A stretch of 64,000 nt of DNA. Source: a bacterium (GTDB taxonomy: Bacteria > Planctomycetota > Planctomycetia > Pirellulales > Pirellulaceae). Where the stretch lies: positions 1 to 64,000 of the forward strand of contig JAUIGN010000010.1 in NCBI GenBank assembly GCA_030430075.1, written 5' to 3'. Position 1 is the stretch's first letter. Each line of letters opens with the position of its first letter. The notes under the pieces are model-generated. The model was not told the DNA's origin. It made no database searches and saw only the letters and a program-made list of their open reading frames with translations. A program made the position numbers and the translations under genes. Shown here in pieces: positions 26,706-35,493 of the stretch.

Positions 26706-28351
26706 GGTTCTAACTCCTGTGGGGGCAGGTTGTTTCCGGAACGTCGCAGCCAGGCATCCCAGCTAATCATCATGAGGGCGACGATGGTGTAGCCGGCGGC
26801 GTACGACAGGGGCGTCTGGCGGAGCGACGGGTCCAGATCCCAGGCCAGAAACATTGCCGCGCCGGGAAAGGGCGAGTGCATGATACCAAACAGGCTGAAA
26901 ACTGCAGCGGCGGCCAGGTACATCGCGGCCACGCGCAGCTTGCGGTCGATCATGGCGGCCAGCACGGAGGCCCAGACCAGGCTGGTGACGATAAACCCGT
27001 TGCCCAGCGCCCGGATGGTGGCAACCTCGACCTGGAGGGCCGCACTGAGTTGTTCGAGCCCGATGCCGTGGGCCGCCATCTCCCCTAGGAACTTGTCGAT
27101 GAAGATCAGCACCAGCGATGCCAACGCCGGCACGCAGGCCATCACGACGGCCGGGTAGTGCCGTTTGGGTGTCGCCTGAAAACTCTGCGACGTGATTTCG
27201 AGACCGATGAAGATCAAGATTGGGAACACGGTCGCCTTGGGGATGATGGCGTAGAGAAATCCAAAATAACCCAGTAACCCGGCCGAGCCGATGAAGAGGG
27301 CGGTTGCCAGGGTGTAGGCGGCGCGGCCCCCCATCGCCTTGTAAGCGGGGTGCCCGATGTAGGGCGTCGTTTGAATCACTCCACCGCAAAGACTGGCGAC
27401 GATCGTGGCCACCGCTTCGACCGCCACCACCTGGCCGGTGTCGAACTCGTCACCCGATGCGGCCGCACTCTCCGTACAGTCGATGCCCCCCACCACGGTC
27501 GCCAGGGCGAACGGGATCACCACCGGCAGGTACATGATCGAGTCCACCAGGACGCTGGTCCATTGAAAGCCGAATACCTGGGTCCATTCGAATGGAAGCA
27601 GGGCGGACCGCGCCGTTTCCAACTGGCTCCAGTCGTGGTCGAGCAACCCGGCGGCGACCATGGCGTAGTAGATCGTGCCCGCGGTGAAAAGGGCCGCCAG
27701 CGCCCCCGGGACTTTGGCAAAGGTGGGGATTCTCGCGACCAGTGTCATCAGGATCAGGGCCAACGCCACCAGGCCCACCACCGGAAAATGCAGGACCTCG
27801 GTGAAGGGCAAGAAGCTAATCAACACCAACGCGATTCCGGCCAGGGAACCCAGCAGGCCGGCCCGCGGGACGACCCGCCGCACCCAGTTCGAACCGACGG
27901 CGCAGAGGAGTTTGAACAGGCCGCTGATGAAGATCGAGCAGACGCCGATGTGCCAGGCATAGATCGCCGCCTCCAAGATTCGCGGATCCCCCGGATCGGT
28001 GCCGTCGACGACCCCCAAGGCCTGCTTCTTGGCCAGAAATGCCGGGCCCAGCACAAAAAAGACCATGCCGAACGTGCTGGGTGTGTCGAGCCCCAAGGGC
28101 ATCGCCGTGATGTCGGTCCTGCCCGTCCGTTTGGCTAGGCGGAGGGCCATCCAAAAGAACAGCATGTCCCCCACAAACACGCCGATCGCGGTGCCGGGCA
28201 CCATGTAGCGAAGGGCCACGTTTGTAGGAAATCCAAAAACGGCAACCAGCAGACCGACCGTCAGCAAGAGGTCGGCGATGTTGTCTAACATCAGGCCAAA
28301 AAAGGCGTTAACGTCGCCGGGCGTCGCCCAACGGTAGCGTTCTTGGGACAC
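26702..28351 (-). CDS. NCS2-like (xanthine/uracil-type) permease
   Basis: A 549-aa integral membrane protein with 12 to 14 membrane helices and little soluble sequence. ITAMPLGLDTPSTFGMVFFV, GGIDCTESAAASGDEF and CGGVIQTTPYIGHPAYKAMG resemble NCS2/AzgA nucleobase permeases (the TESAA and QTTPY regions lie at the substrate helices), although the protein is longer and divergent. The substrate is unproven. It heads the run permease, methyltransferase, thyA, folA, so pyrimidine or purine salvage is a natural hypothesis. The 244-nt spacer to the divergent sigma factor holds a 12-bp direct repeat (28417-28444). Confidence 0.7.
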   Translation of the reverse strand: MSQERYRWATPGDVNAFFGLMLDNIADLLLTVGLLVAVFGFPTNVALRYMVPGTAIGVFVGDMLFFWMALRLAKRTGRTDITAMPLGLDTPSTFGMVFFVLGPAFLAKKQALGVVDGTDPGDPRILEAAIYAWHIGVCSIFISGLFKLLCAVGSNWVRRVVPRAGLLGSLAGIALVLISFLPFTEVLHFPVVGLVALALILMTLVARIPTFAKVPGALAALFTAGTIYYAMVAAGLLDHDWSQLETARSALLPFEWTQVFGFQWTSVLVDSIMYLPVVIPFALATVVGGIDCTESAAASGDEFDTGQVVAVEAVATIVASLCGGVIQTTPYIGHPAYKAMGGRAAYTLATALFIGSAGLLGYFGFLYAIIPKATVFPILIFIGLEITSQSFQATPKRHYPAVVMACVPALASLVLIFIDKFLGEMAAHGIGLEQLSAALQVEVATIRALGNGFIVTSLVWASVLAAMIDRKLRVAAMYLAAAAVFSLFGIMHSPFPGAAMFLAWDLDPSLRQTPLSYAAGYTIVALMMISWDAWLRRSGNNLPPQELEP

Positions 28352-28416
28352 TTGGTATCCAATGGCACGGATTGTGCATGTTAGAAAGCCGTGAGTGTAG
28401 GACGCTGTTTCTAGGG

Positions 28417-28444
28417 TGTCAATTCACGAGGATGTCAATTCACG
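28417..28444. promoter_or_regulatory. 12-bp direct repeat in a divergent spacer
   Basis: TGTCAATTCACG occurs at 28417-28428 and 28433-28444, a 16-bp period, between the divergently transcribed permease operon and ECF sigma factor. It could be an operator; no regulator is identified. Confidence 0.3.
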
Positions 28445-28595
28445 GGCCTGTGGACTTGCAACGGCTGGCGTTCGCCCGGCCAGCCGCCGGCTGCTAGAAT
28501 GAATCCGGGTTCCCGGGCAGGATACGAATTCCATTTTTCTTGCCTGCGCCCGGAAATCGCTCGAACTCTCCTCAAATCGGAACGTAACAGAGATC

Positions 28596-29255
28596 ATGGC
28601 GACGACTTACCAGAATTCACAACACCTCGAGGCGGCCGACCGTCAGCCGTCGTCGGACTCGTTGACGGCACAAATGTCGGACGAGGAGCTGTTGCTGTGC
28701 TATCGAGCAACCGGGCGTCGGGCGTTGTTTGACGAATTGGTCTATCGGTACGAGCGTGAGTTGTTCTGCTACCTGCGCCGGTACCTCGGCAGTGCAGAGA
28801 TGGCCGAGGATGTCTTCCAAGCCACCTGCCTGCTCGTGCATCTGAAGTGCCAGCAGTTTGAACAGGGCCGTCGATTCCGACCCTGGCTCTACGCGGTTGC
28901 GACCAATGCCGCGATCGACGCCCAGCGCCGCGACAAACGGCATCGGGCGTTGAGCCTCGATCGGGTTCCCAACGGCGAAGCCGACGAAGATACGACCTTG
29001 GGCGACCTGCTGACCAGTGAAGGGCCGGACCCGCTGACGGAAGTCAGCCGCCTGGAAAGCGGCCAGTGGGTCCAGGAAGCGCTCGGCGAATTAACCGATC
29101 AGATGCGGAGCGTGGTCACCCTGGTCTATTACCAGGGAATGAAGTACCGCGAAGCGGCGGACGTGTTGAGCATTCCCGTCGGGACCGTAAAGAGCCGAAT
29201 CCATTCGGCGATCCAGAAGTTGAACGAGCATTGGAATCAAACGCACACCAAGTGA
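28596..29255 (+). CDS. ECF-type RNA polymerase sigma factor
   Basis: A 219-aa extracytoplasmic-function sigma factor. Region 2: LVYRYERELFCYLRRYLGSA, AEDVFQATCLLVHLKCQQF and RPWLYAVATNAAIDAQRR. Region 4: LTDQMRSVVTLVYYQGMKY, YREAADVLSIPVGTVKSRIH (helix-turn-helix). A 40-residue linker separates them. It redirects RNA polymerase to a small regulon, probably under control of the adjacent gene product, which starts 19 nt downstream and looks like a membrane-bound anti-sigma factor. Autoregulation is usual for such pairs, but no matching promoter was identified upstream. Confidence 0.93.
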   Translation: MATTYQNSQHLEAADRQPSSDSLTAQMSDEELLLCYRATGRRALFDELVYRYERELFCYLRRYLGSAEMAEDVFQATCLLVHLKCQQFEQGRRFRPWLYAVATNAAIDAQRRDKRHRALSLDRVPNGEADEDTTLGDLLTSEGPDPLTEVSRLESGQWVQEALGELTDQMRSVVTLVYYQGMKYREAADVLSIPVGTVKSRIHSAIQKLNEHWNQTHTK

Positions 29256-29274
29256 CTGCGAAGATCGACCGACC

Positions 29275-30297
29275 GTGAATAATCACCTCAGAGAGCAATT
29301 GCTCGGGTATCTGTTGGATGCGTTAGACGAGGAGGAACGTCTGCACGTTGAGCGGCAGCTGGAAGACGATCCAACGCTGTGGGAAGAACTTCAGTTGCTC
29401 CGCAAGTCCATCGACCCGCTGCGGGAAGGAGATTTCGAAATCGAACCTCCGCCCGGCCTGGCACAGCGGGCATGCGCCCAGGTTGCCGCACACCGGGATC
29501 GTGAGCCGGTCGAGACACGCGCCGCCCCGTTGGCCCATGGGATGCCCGAATCGCTGAGTACGCGGGCACGGACCTCCGTCGCCGATGTTGTGGTGACCGC
29601 CGGAATTGTGCTCGCCGCCGTGATGATCTTCTTTCCGGCCATCGCCAGCAGCAGGTATGCATCTCGCCTGAAACATTGTCAGAACAATCTGCGGCAATTG
29701 GGCCTGGCCCTGGTCAACTATAGCGACAAGCTGGGAGGCGGCTTTTTTCCCTGTGTTGCCAGCGAAGGGAATCGGGCCTTCGCCGGAGTCTACGCACCGA
29801 CGCTGGTCGATACCGGGTACCTGGACGATCCCGGCGTGTTGATTTGCCCCGCTTCTCCCCAGGCCGACGAATCGGCCGGTTACCGGTTGCCGACGCTGGC
29901 GGAAATCGATCAGGCCGCCCAGGAGGCGATCTTCCTCATCCACCAGCGAACGGGCGGAAGCTACGGCTACTCCCTGGGCGTCGTCACGAATGGCCGATAC
30001 GCGGCACCACGCAACCAGGGTCGAGCCAGTTTTCCGCTCATGTCGGACGCCCCGCAAGTGATTCCCGACCAGTCCCGCCACGACAGCCATGCAGGGCGAG
30101 GCCGTAACTTTCTCTATGAGGACGGCCACGTCGAATTCATCTCGATCGCGATGACCGATTCGCCCTGGCGGGACCATCCCTTTCGCAACCGGCACGGGAA
30201 CGTTGAAGCGGGCGTGGATGAACACGACGCAGTGATCGGCGCCAGCTACTCGTCTCCGTTTCCCCGCAGCGTCTTGCCGCGCCCGCAACATCGATAG
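29275..30297 (+). CDS. membrane anti-sigma factor fused to a DUF1559-like (pseudopilin-type) domain
   Basis: A 340-aa protein, GTG start. Residues 1-60 (LLGYLLDALDEEERLHVERQ) resemble the N-terminal helix bundle of anti-sigma factors but lack the zinc-binding HxxxCxxC. A single membrane helix follows at about residues 101-125 (VVVTAGIVLAAVMIFFPAIA). The C-terminal part begins SRYASRLKHCQNNLRQLGLALVNYSD and ends with GRGRNFLYEDGHVEFI, the H-x-G-D-G block seen in DUF1559/pilin-like planctomycete proteins. The domain outside the membrane may sense a signal and release the sigma factor encoded upstream. The order sigma then fused protein supports co-expression. Confidence 0.75.
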   Translation: MNNHLREQLLGYLLDALDEEERLHVERQLEDDPTLWEELQLLRKSIDPLREGDFEIEPPPGLAQRACAQVAAHRDREPVETRAAPLAHGMPESLSTRARTSVADVVVTAGIVLAAVMIFFPAIASSRYASRLKHCQNNLRQLGLALVNYSDKLGGGFFPCVASEGNRAFAGVYAPTLVDTGYLDDPGVLICPASPQADESAGYRLPTLAEIDQAAQEAIFLIHQRTGGSYGYSLGVVTNGRYAAPRNQGRASFPLMSDAPQVIPDQSRHDSHAGRGRNFLYEDGHVEFISIAMTDSPWRDHPFRNRHGNVEAGVDEHDAVIGASYSSPFPRSVLPRPQHR

Positions 30298-30849
30298 CGG
30301 GTCGATCCGACGACCGGATCAGGCGGAGGTCAACTTGATGGGGCGGTCGTTCCCTGGGTGTGGTCAGGCGGTCGTTCGCCCCCCGGCGAGCCCGCGCACC
30401 CGATCCGTACCCTCCCCGCATCGCGCCGTACATCTTCCCAGGGGACGTGCGAATTGTCCCACTGGTTCGGTCCAGCCGACGTGTGGCAAACGGGAACCGT
30501 GTGGTCAAATGCCACCAGCCCTTGATGGCCGGATGTTGCGGAAGGGCAACGTCACCCTCCGGTCGGCACGGGATCCCCGGCGGAGCGATTTGCCGTAACC
30601 TCTTGCCCTCCAGGCAGATCGCAGTGGCGCACCGAAAAAATTTTTCCGCCCGGCCCGCCTCCGGCGTTCGATTTGCATTTTGGATTGACCATCTCCTGAC
30701 GAAAGTTCAACGGCGCGTTCGAGCCCTTGTCCCCTCGGGCTCGAACGCCGCCAATGAACGACGACCGCAGACCCCCGCTGGGTGCGGTGCATCCCATCTG
30801 CCGTCAGCCAACGCCGCTCATCTGTTCGTACCGATTGACCTAGAACCGC
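30298..30849. other. gene-free spacer with hairpin
   Basis: 552 nt between the anti-sigma gene and the next plus-strand gene. Short open frames in several phases are not supported by start sites or composition. The only structure seen is the hairpin at 30715-30748. Confidence 0.4.
30715..30748 (+). terminator. 12-bp hairpin
   Basis: GCGTTCGAGCCC (30715-30726) pairs perfectly with GGGCTCGAACGC (30737-30748) over a 10-nt loop. It lies 418 nt after the anti-sigma stop and 102 nt before the next gene; no T-run follows. Terminator or leader hairpin. Confidence 0.4.
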
Positions 30850-31713
30850 ATGCACACCAGAGAGCTCATCGACTTCGCCGGACTGTTGGCCACGCGTGGC
30901 GAACTACTGCTCGGCGGCGAACAACACCTCCAGGCGGACGGCGGTGCCCTGTATTGGTCCGCCGCCCAATGTCGCGCCGCGCGGTGGTCACGCGAGATGA
31001 AAGGGCACTCACTGCGCGTCTGCTCCTCGGCCAGCGAACAGGCGGCGAACCTGTGGATTTCCATTCGGCCGACGCTGGAAGAGATCCTCGCCAGCGAAGT
31101 GCTCGGCCGCGTCTTTGCTGCTGTCTGCTGCCTCCACGAGGCGCGCTACGAGCGGCATGAATTGTCTCCCTTGGTGCGGGTGGTTCTATCCGGCCAGATG
31201 GAGACCCGCTTGCGGGCACTTAACCTGCTCGTCTACGGCCACGGGTTGCGGATCGAAGACGCCGTTCGCTTGAATCGATTGCGGAAACAGACCGAACGCT
31301 GGGTGGATCTGCTGCTCAGTCTGCTGGGGAGACCGGATGAGGTCGTCGAGTTCTGTTTCCGGCGGGATCGGCTGGACGAATTCGCCGCGCAGTGGCGAGC
31401 GGGTCCTGCAGGTCGCACGCAGCGTTGCCTGGTACTGGCCTCCCTGCGCATGGCCTACCAGACGCGCCTGTCTCCCAACTCGCCCAACGCCGACCTGAAC
31501 CGCAAGATCGCGGCCGGTGTGATGGGCTGCTTGAACCCGCGCCTCTTTGACAGCGCCGGTTTGCTGAAGTCCGCCTGGTTAGCAGCCATCAGCCAGACGA
31601 CGAACGACGGGCCCGTGTTGCTGGACGACTGGTTCGCCCCCCAAGCCGCTCGGCCGGAAACGGGCCGGCGATTCGAATTTCCCGACCGCACCAATCGCCT
31701 CGACTTTTCCTAG
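30850..31713 (+). CDS. hypothetical protein
   Basis: A 287-aa mostly helical protein without signal peptide or membrane segments. It contains helix-rich stretches such as TLEEILASEVLGRVFAAVCC and LNRLRKQTERWVDLLLSLLG and a C-terminal block ending DDWFAPQAARPETGRRFEF. No family is recognised. Coding is supported by the long frame, even composition and absence of a better alternative on either strand. It converges with mtnA, whose stop lies 38 nt further on. No functional hint comes from its neighbours. Confidence 0.6.
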   Translation: MHTRELIDFAGLLATRGELLLGGEQHLQADGGALYWSAAQCRAARWSREMKGHSLRVCSSASEQAANLWISIRPTLEEILASEVLGRVFAAVCCLHEARYERHELSPLVRVVLSGQMETRLRALNLLVYGHGLRIEDAVRLNRLRKQTERWVDLLLSLLGRPDEVVEFCFRRDRLDEFAAQWRAGPAGRTQRCLVLASLRMAYQTRLSPNSPNADLNRKIAAGVMGCLNPRLFDSAGLLKSAWLAAISQTTNDGPVLLDDWFAPQAARPETGRRFEFPDRTNRLDFS

Positions 31714-31751
31714 GTCCGCAGGTCATCCGCCGGTTGATGCGATGGCGGCCC

Positions 31752-32822
31752 TTACCCGGGCTCACCCAGGCAGGCGGCGATTGTCTCCGTGGCGACCGGA
31801 TCGATCACGCCCCGTTCAGTAATAATCGCCTTGATCAACTCGGCCGGTGTGACGTCAAACGCCGGATTGTAGACGGCGACTCCCTCCGGAGCCGTCGGCT
31901 TTCCGAACCCGTGGGTGATCTCGTCACTGGCGCGTTCTTCGATCGGGATCTCCGCCCCGCTGGCAATTGACAGGTCGAACGTCGAAGAAGGGGCCGCAAT
32001 ATAGAAAGGAATCCCGTGGGCCCGGGCGAGCACGGCAACGGAGTACGTGCCGATCTTGTTGGCAGAGTCGCCGTTGGCGGCAATCCGATCCGCGCCGGTA
32101 ATCACGGCTTGTACCTTGCCCTCGCGCATCACCTGCGCCGCCATCGAATCGCAGATCAATGTGGCAGTGATTCCTCGCTGTTTGAGCTCCCAAGCCGTCA
32201 ATCGCGAACCTTGCAGCAGGGGGCGCGTTTCGTCCACAAAGACGTGGACCTGTTTGCCCTGGTCTTGGGCCGTGAAGAAGACGGACAACGCCGTACCATA
32301 CTCGGCCGTCGCCAGCCCACCCGCGTTGCAGTGTGTCAATACGCCCTGGCCATGCGTCAGGAGATCGGCCCCATGGCGTCCGATCGCGTGGCACATGCGG
32401 CGGTCTTCCTCATGGATCGTTCGCGCTTCGTCCAGCAGTGCCAGTCGGATCTCGCGGATGGACGCGGATTGGCGGAGGGACGCAGCTAGCTTCTCCATGC
32501 GGCGGAGTGCCCAAAACAGGTTGACTGCGGTCGGGCGACTTTCGCCCAGATACTTGACGACTTCGTCGAGCCGATCGAAGAAGGAGTCGTGGTCGGCGGC
32601 GGCGTAGGGTTGCAAGCCGAGGCAGACTCCATAGGCGGCGGCGATGCCGATTGCGGGCGCGCCCCGCACACGAAGCACCTTGATCGCCTCCCAGACTTCC
32701 TCCAACGTGCCGCAGGTGATCTCCCGAAATTCGACCGGCAACAGGGTCTGGTCGATCAAGACGAGCTGCCCGTCGACGTCGCCGACCCAGCGTACCGTTT
32801 CAACTTTGTCGGCGGTATTCAT
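31752..32822 (-). CDS. mtnA: S-methyl-5-thioribose-1-phosphate isomerase
   Basis: A 356-aa eIF2B-related isomerase that converts methylthioribose 1-phosphate to methylthioribulose 1-phosphate in methionine salvage. Seen: RGAPAIGIAAAYG, the catalytic Cys in LTHCNAGGLATAEYGTALSV and the catalytic Asp in ITGADRIAANGDSANKIGTY. ATG 32822 has GGAGAG three to eight bases upstream. It lies 31 nt after the alanine dehydrogenase stop, so the two are likely one transcript. No other methionine-salvage gene (mtnK, mtnB) is in the window. Confidence 0.95.
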   Translation of the reverse strand: MNTADKVETVRWVGDVDGQLVLIDQTLLPVEFREITCGTLEEVWEAIKVLRVRGAPAIGIAAAYGVCLGLQPYAAADHDSFFDRLDEVVKYLGESRPTAVNLFWALRRMEKLAASLRQSASIREIRLALLDEARTIHEEDRRMCHAIGRHGADLLTHGQGVLTHCNAGGLATAEYGTALSVFFTAQDQGKQVHVFVDETRPLLQGSRLTAWELKQRGITATLICDSMAAQVMREGKVQAVITGADRIAANGDSANKIGTYSVAVLARAHGIPFYIAAPSSTFDLSIASGAEIPIEERASDEITHGFGKPTAPEGVAVYNPAFDVTPAELIKAIITERGVIDPVATETIAACLGEPG

Positions 32823-32853
32823 GAACTCTCCTGCTCGGAAGCTGCACCGTGCC

Positions 32854-33960
32854 CTACAGGTCCAGCGGGTTGTAGGGCATGTCGAACGTTTCCGCAACTG
32901 CCTGGTTGGTGACGGCACCGGCGTGGATGTTGACGGCCGAGGCGATCGACGGTGACGCGCCCGCGGCCGGCTCGAGCCCCTGTTGGGCGATCTTGAGAAC
33001 CCAGGGAAGCGTGACATTGCAGAGCGCAAACGTGCTCGTTCGCCCGACCGCCCCGGGCATGTTCGTCACGCAATAATGCACAACGCCTTCATCGACATAC
33101 GTCGGACTACCGTGTGTCGTCGGCCGGCTCGTCTCCAGGCAACCGCCTTGATCGATGCAGACGTCAATGATCACGCTTCCCGGCTTCATCAGCTTGAGCG
33201 TTTCCCGGTCGACCAGCACCGGCGCCTTGGCGCCCGGAATGAGGACGGATCCGATCACCAGGTCGGCCAGCCGCAGCTCTTCGCGAATCACGTGTCGGTC
33301 GCTGTACAAGACATTCACGTTCGGCGGCATGACATCGTCAAGATACCGCAGGCGATCCATGTTGATGTCCAGGATGGTGACATCCGCTTGAAACCCGGCT
33401 GCCACCTTGGCCGCGTTGGCACCCACGATGCCCCCGCCCAGAATCGTGATGTGGGCCGGCGCGACGCCAGGCACGCCGCCCAGCAAGATGCCGCGACCCA
33501 TCTGCGGCCGCTCGAGGTACTTGGCCCCCTCCTGAATGCTCATTCTCCCCGCCACTTCACTCATCGGAGTCAGCAGCGGCAGGTGTCCGTTGTGGTCCCG
33601 CAGGGTTTCATACGCCGCACAGGTCGCGCCGCTCGCCAACATCGCCTCCGTCAGCTTCACGTCGGCGGCAAAATGGAAGTAGGTAAAAATGGTCTGCCCG
33701 GGACGGATCCGGGGAAACTCCTCCGGCTGAGGTTCCTTGACCTTGACGATCATGTCGGCCCGAGCGAAGACCTCGTCCGCGCCGCCCGTCAGCTCGGCGC
33801 CAACGCGCCGGTACTCGTCGTTCGTCAACCCCGAACCAATTCCGGCATCCGACTCGACCAACACCGTATGCCCGCGACGGACGAGCTCCTCCACGCCGAC
33901 AGGGAGCATCGCCACTCGATATTCATCCCGCTTGACCTCTTTGGGAACGCCGATGATCAT
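32854..33960 (-). CDS. ald: alanine dehydrogenase
   Basis: A 368-aa NAD-dependent enzyme interconverting L-alanine and pyruvate plus ammonia. Family blocks: MIIGVPKEVKRDEYRVAMLP, the substrate Lys in MIVKVKEPQ, His in TYFHFAAD, the NAD fold ITILGGGIVGANAAKVAAGF, VIIDVCIDQGGCLETSRPTT, HYCVTNMPGAVGRTST and the C-terminal YNPL. It starts 37 nt after the enolase-superfamily gene stop and is followed closely by mtnA, forming a three-gene run on the minus strand. Confidence 0.96.
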   Translation of the reverse strand: MIIGVPKEVKRDEYRVAMLPVGVEELVRRGHTVLVESDAGIGSGLTNDEYRRVGAELTGGADEVFARADMIVKVKEPQPEEFPRIRPGQTIFTYFHFAADVKLTEAMLASGATCAAYETLRDHNGHLPLLTPMSEVAGRMSIQEGAKYLERPQMGRGILLGGVPGVAPAHITILGGGIVGANAAKVAAGFQADVTILDINMDRLRYLDDVMPPNVNVLYSDRHVIREELRLADLVIGSVLIPGAKAPVLVDRETLKLMKPGSVIIDVCIDQGGCLETSRPTTHGSPTYVDEGVVHYCVTNMPGAVGRTSTFALCNVTLPWVLKIAQQGLEPAAGASPSIASAVNIHAGAVTNQAVAETFDMPYNPLDL

Positions 33961-33997
33961 CCGCAAGCCTCCGCTACCCGTTGACATCAAAAAAGAA

Positions 33998-35101
33998 CTA
34001 GTGGCAGTCGACCACCGGTTGGCGGAGGACCTCCGAGCGTGGGGTGGCGCCCAGGCCGGCATCGAGTGAGGCTGCCAGGCGCCCGTTGCTTCGCTGCGGT
34101 GCGCCTTCGGCCGTACTAACCGTTACGTAACTATTGAAGTCGGTTGCCGTGAACAGGTAATCCGTGGGCGTACTGTGGGCCAGATGCGCAATGGCGGCGG
34201 TGGTGATATCTCCGCCCCAACTGTCTTCAATGGTCATGGCGATACCTAGCGAGACGCAAAGGTCGCGAGCCAGTTTCGCCTTCGTCAGGCCGCCGAACTT
34301 ACTGATCTTGATGTTGACGACGTCCATCGCCTGATCCGCGAAGCCGCGCAGGAGCGTGTCGACGCCGTCGATTGACTCGTCCATCACGAACGGATGATCG
34401 GTTCTGCGCCGGATCGAGAGACACTCCTCGTAGGCCAGGCATGGTTGCTCGATGTAAACGTCGAGCTCCCGGACGCCGCGGACCACTCGTGCGGCGTCAT
34501 GCATCAGCCAGCCGGTGTTGGCGTCGGCAACCAGCCGGTCGCCCGGTTCCACCTCCGCCGCGACGGCGTGAATCCGGGCGATGTCTTCGATGGCATCGGC
34601 GCCAACCTTGAGTTGGAAGCGACGATAGCCTTCGTCCCGATACCCGGAAACCTTGGCCGCCATCTCGTCCGGAGATTCCTGCGAGATGGCCCGATAGAGA
34701 ACGAAATCGTCACCGTAACGTCCACCCAGCAGGCGGCAGACGGGCTGCTTGCTGGCTTGTCCCAGGATGTCCCAACAGGCGATGTCGATCCCCGACTTCA
34801 CGTACGGATGCCCCTTCAACGCCGCGTCCATGCGCTGGTTCAAGCAAGACAAGTCCATCGGGTTGGCGCCGATCAGGTGCGGTGCCAGCTCGCGCACGCC
34901 CGCGCGGACGCCTTCGGCATAAGCCGGCAAGTAGAACGGACCGAGCGGACAGACTTCCCCATGGCCCACCAACCCGGCGTCCGTTTCAACGCGGACGATC
35001 GTGCTGTCGAACACGGAAACCGACTTTCCGCCGGACCACTTATACGATCCCTCGTGCAAGGGAAGGTCGACCTGGTAGCACGCGATACGCTTGATTTTCA
35101 T
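33998..35101 (-). CDS. mandelate racemase/muconate lactonizing enzyme family protein
   Basis: A 367-aa enolase-superfamily enzyme, MLE subgroup. The capping domain spans residues 1-125; the barrel carries the second-strand Lys in RRFQLKVGA, metal ligands in LVADANTGW (Asp), YIEQPCL (Glu) and FVMDESID (Asp/Glu), and a sixth-strand Lys in NIKISKFGG. The pattern is close to cis-3-hydroxy-L-proline dehydratases and related proline-betaine/amino-acid epimerases; exact substrate uncertain. It heads the run with ald and mtnA, so a role in amino-acid catabolism feeding pyruvate/alanine is possible. Palindrome copy 3 lies 246 nt upstream. Confidence 0.85.
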   Translation of the reverse strand: MKIKRIACYQVDLPLHEGSYKWSGGKSVSVFDSTIVRVETDAGLVGHGEVCPLGPFYLPAYAEGVRAGVRELAPHLIGANPMDLSCLNQRMDAALKGHPYVKSGIDIACWDILGQASKQPVCRLLGGRYGDDFVLYRAISQESPDEMAAKVSGYRDEGYRRFQLKVGADAIEDIARIHAVAAEVEPGDRLVADANTGWLMHDAARVVRGVRELDVYIEQPCLAYEECLSIRRRTDHPFVMDESIDGVDTLLRGFADQAMDVVNIKISKFGGLTKAKLARDLCVSLGIAMTIEDSWGGDITTAAIAHLAHSTPTDYLFTATDFNSYVTVSTAEGAPQRSNGRLAASLDAGLGATPRSEVLRQPVVDCH

Positions 35102-35493
35102 GGTCTCGGTGCCTTTCCGCAGGGAGGCCGCTGCACGCTTGGTTTCCGCACCTGTCTGGGACGGTCGAACGGGTTGGTTGTAGCGGGCTGCCGAAACCCA
35201 TCAACCGTGCTGGTAGGATATCCGCTCCGGCCAGACGAAGGAACGGGGCGGCGCGAATCGCGGAACCGGTTGTCAAGAAGTTCACCAACGTGGCCAGACG
35301 GTCGTTCATGAAGAATCGAAACAGTGGTTCATTCGTCCTTTCGTCGGTCATGCTATGCATGACGTAACACGGCCCGGCGTTCGGCAGGAACGTGTCATCA
35401 ACGACTTCCGGCACGTCCGTACGGCTGAATCTTCTGAATCGATCAACTCTACGTCTGGACTCGACCCCCCCGGCAGTTCCCCTTCGGCAAGCG
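35102..35493. other. spacer with palindrome copy 3
   Basis: 392 nt between the enolase-family gene start and the end of the next minus-strand gene. It holds the palindrome at 35347-35363 and its conserved right flank to about 35435. Nothing else is recognised. Confidence 0.45.
35347..35363 (-). promoter_or_regulatory. palindromic element, copy 3 of 4
   Basis: GTCATGC-TAT-GCATGAC, a perfect 7-bp inverted repeat. The right flank, including CATCAACGACTTCCGGCA at about 35397-35414, matches the flank of copy 1 for about 85 nt with few gaps. It lies 246 nt upstream of the minus-strand gene starting at 35101. Confidence 0.6.
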
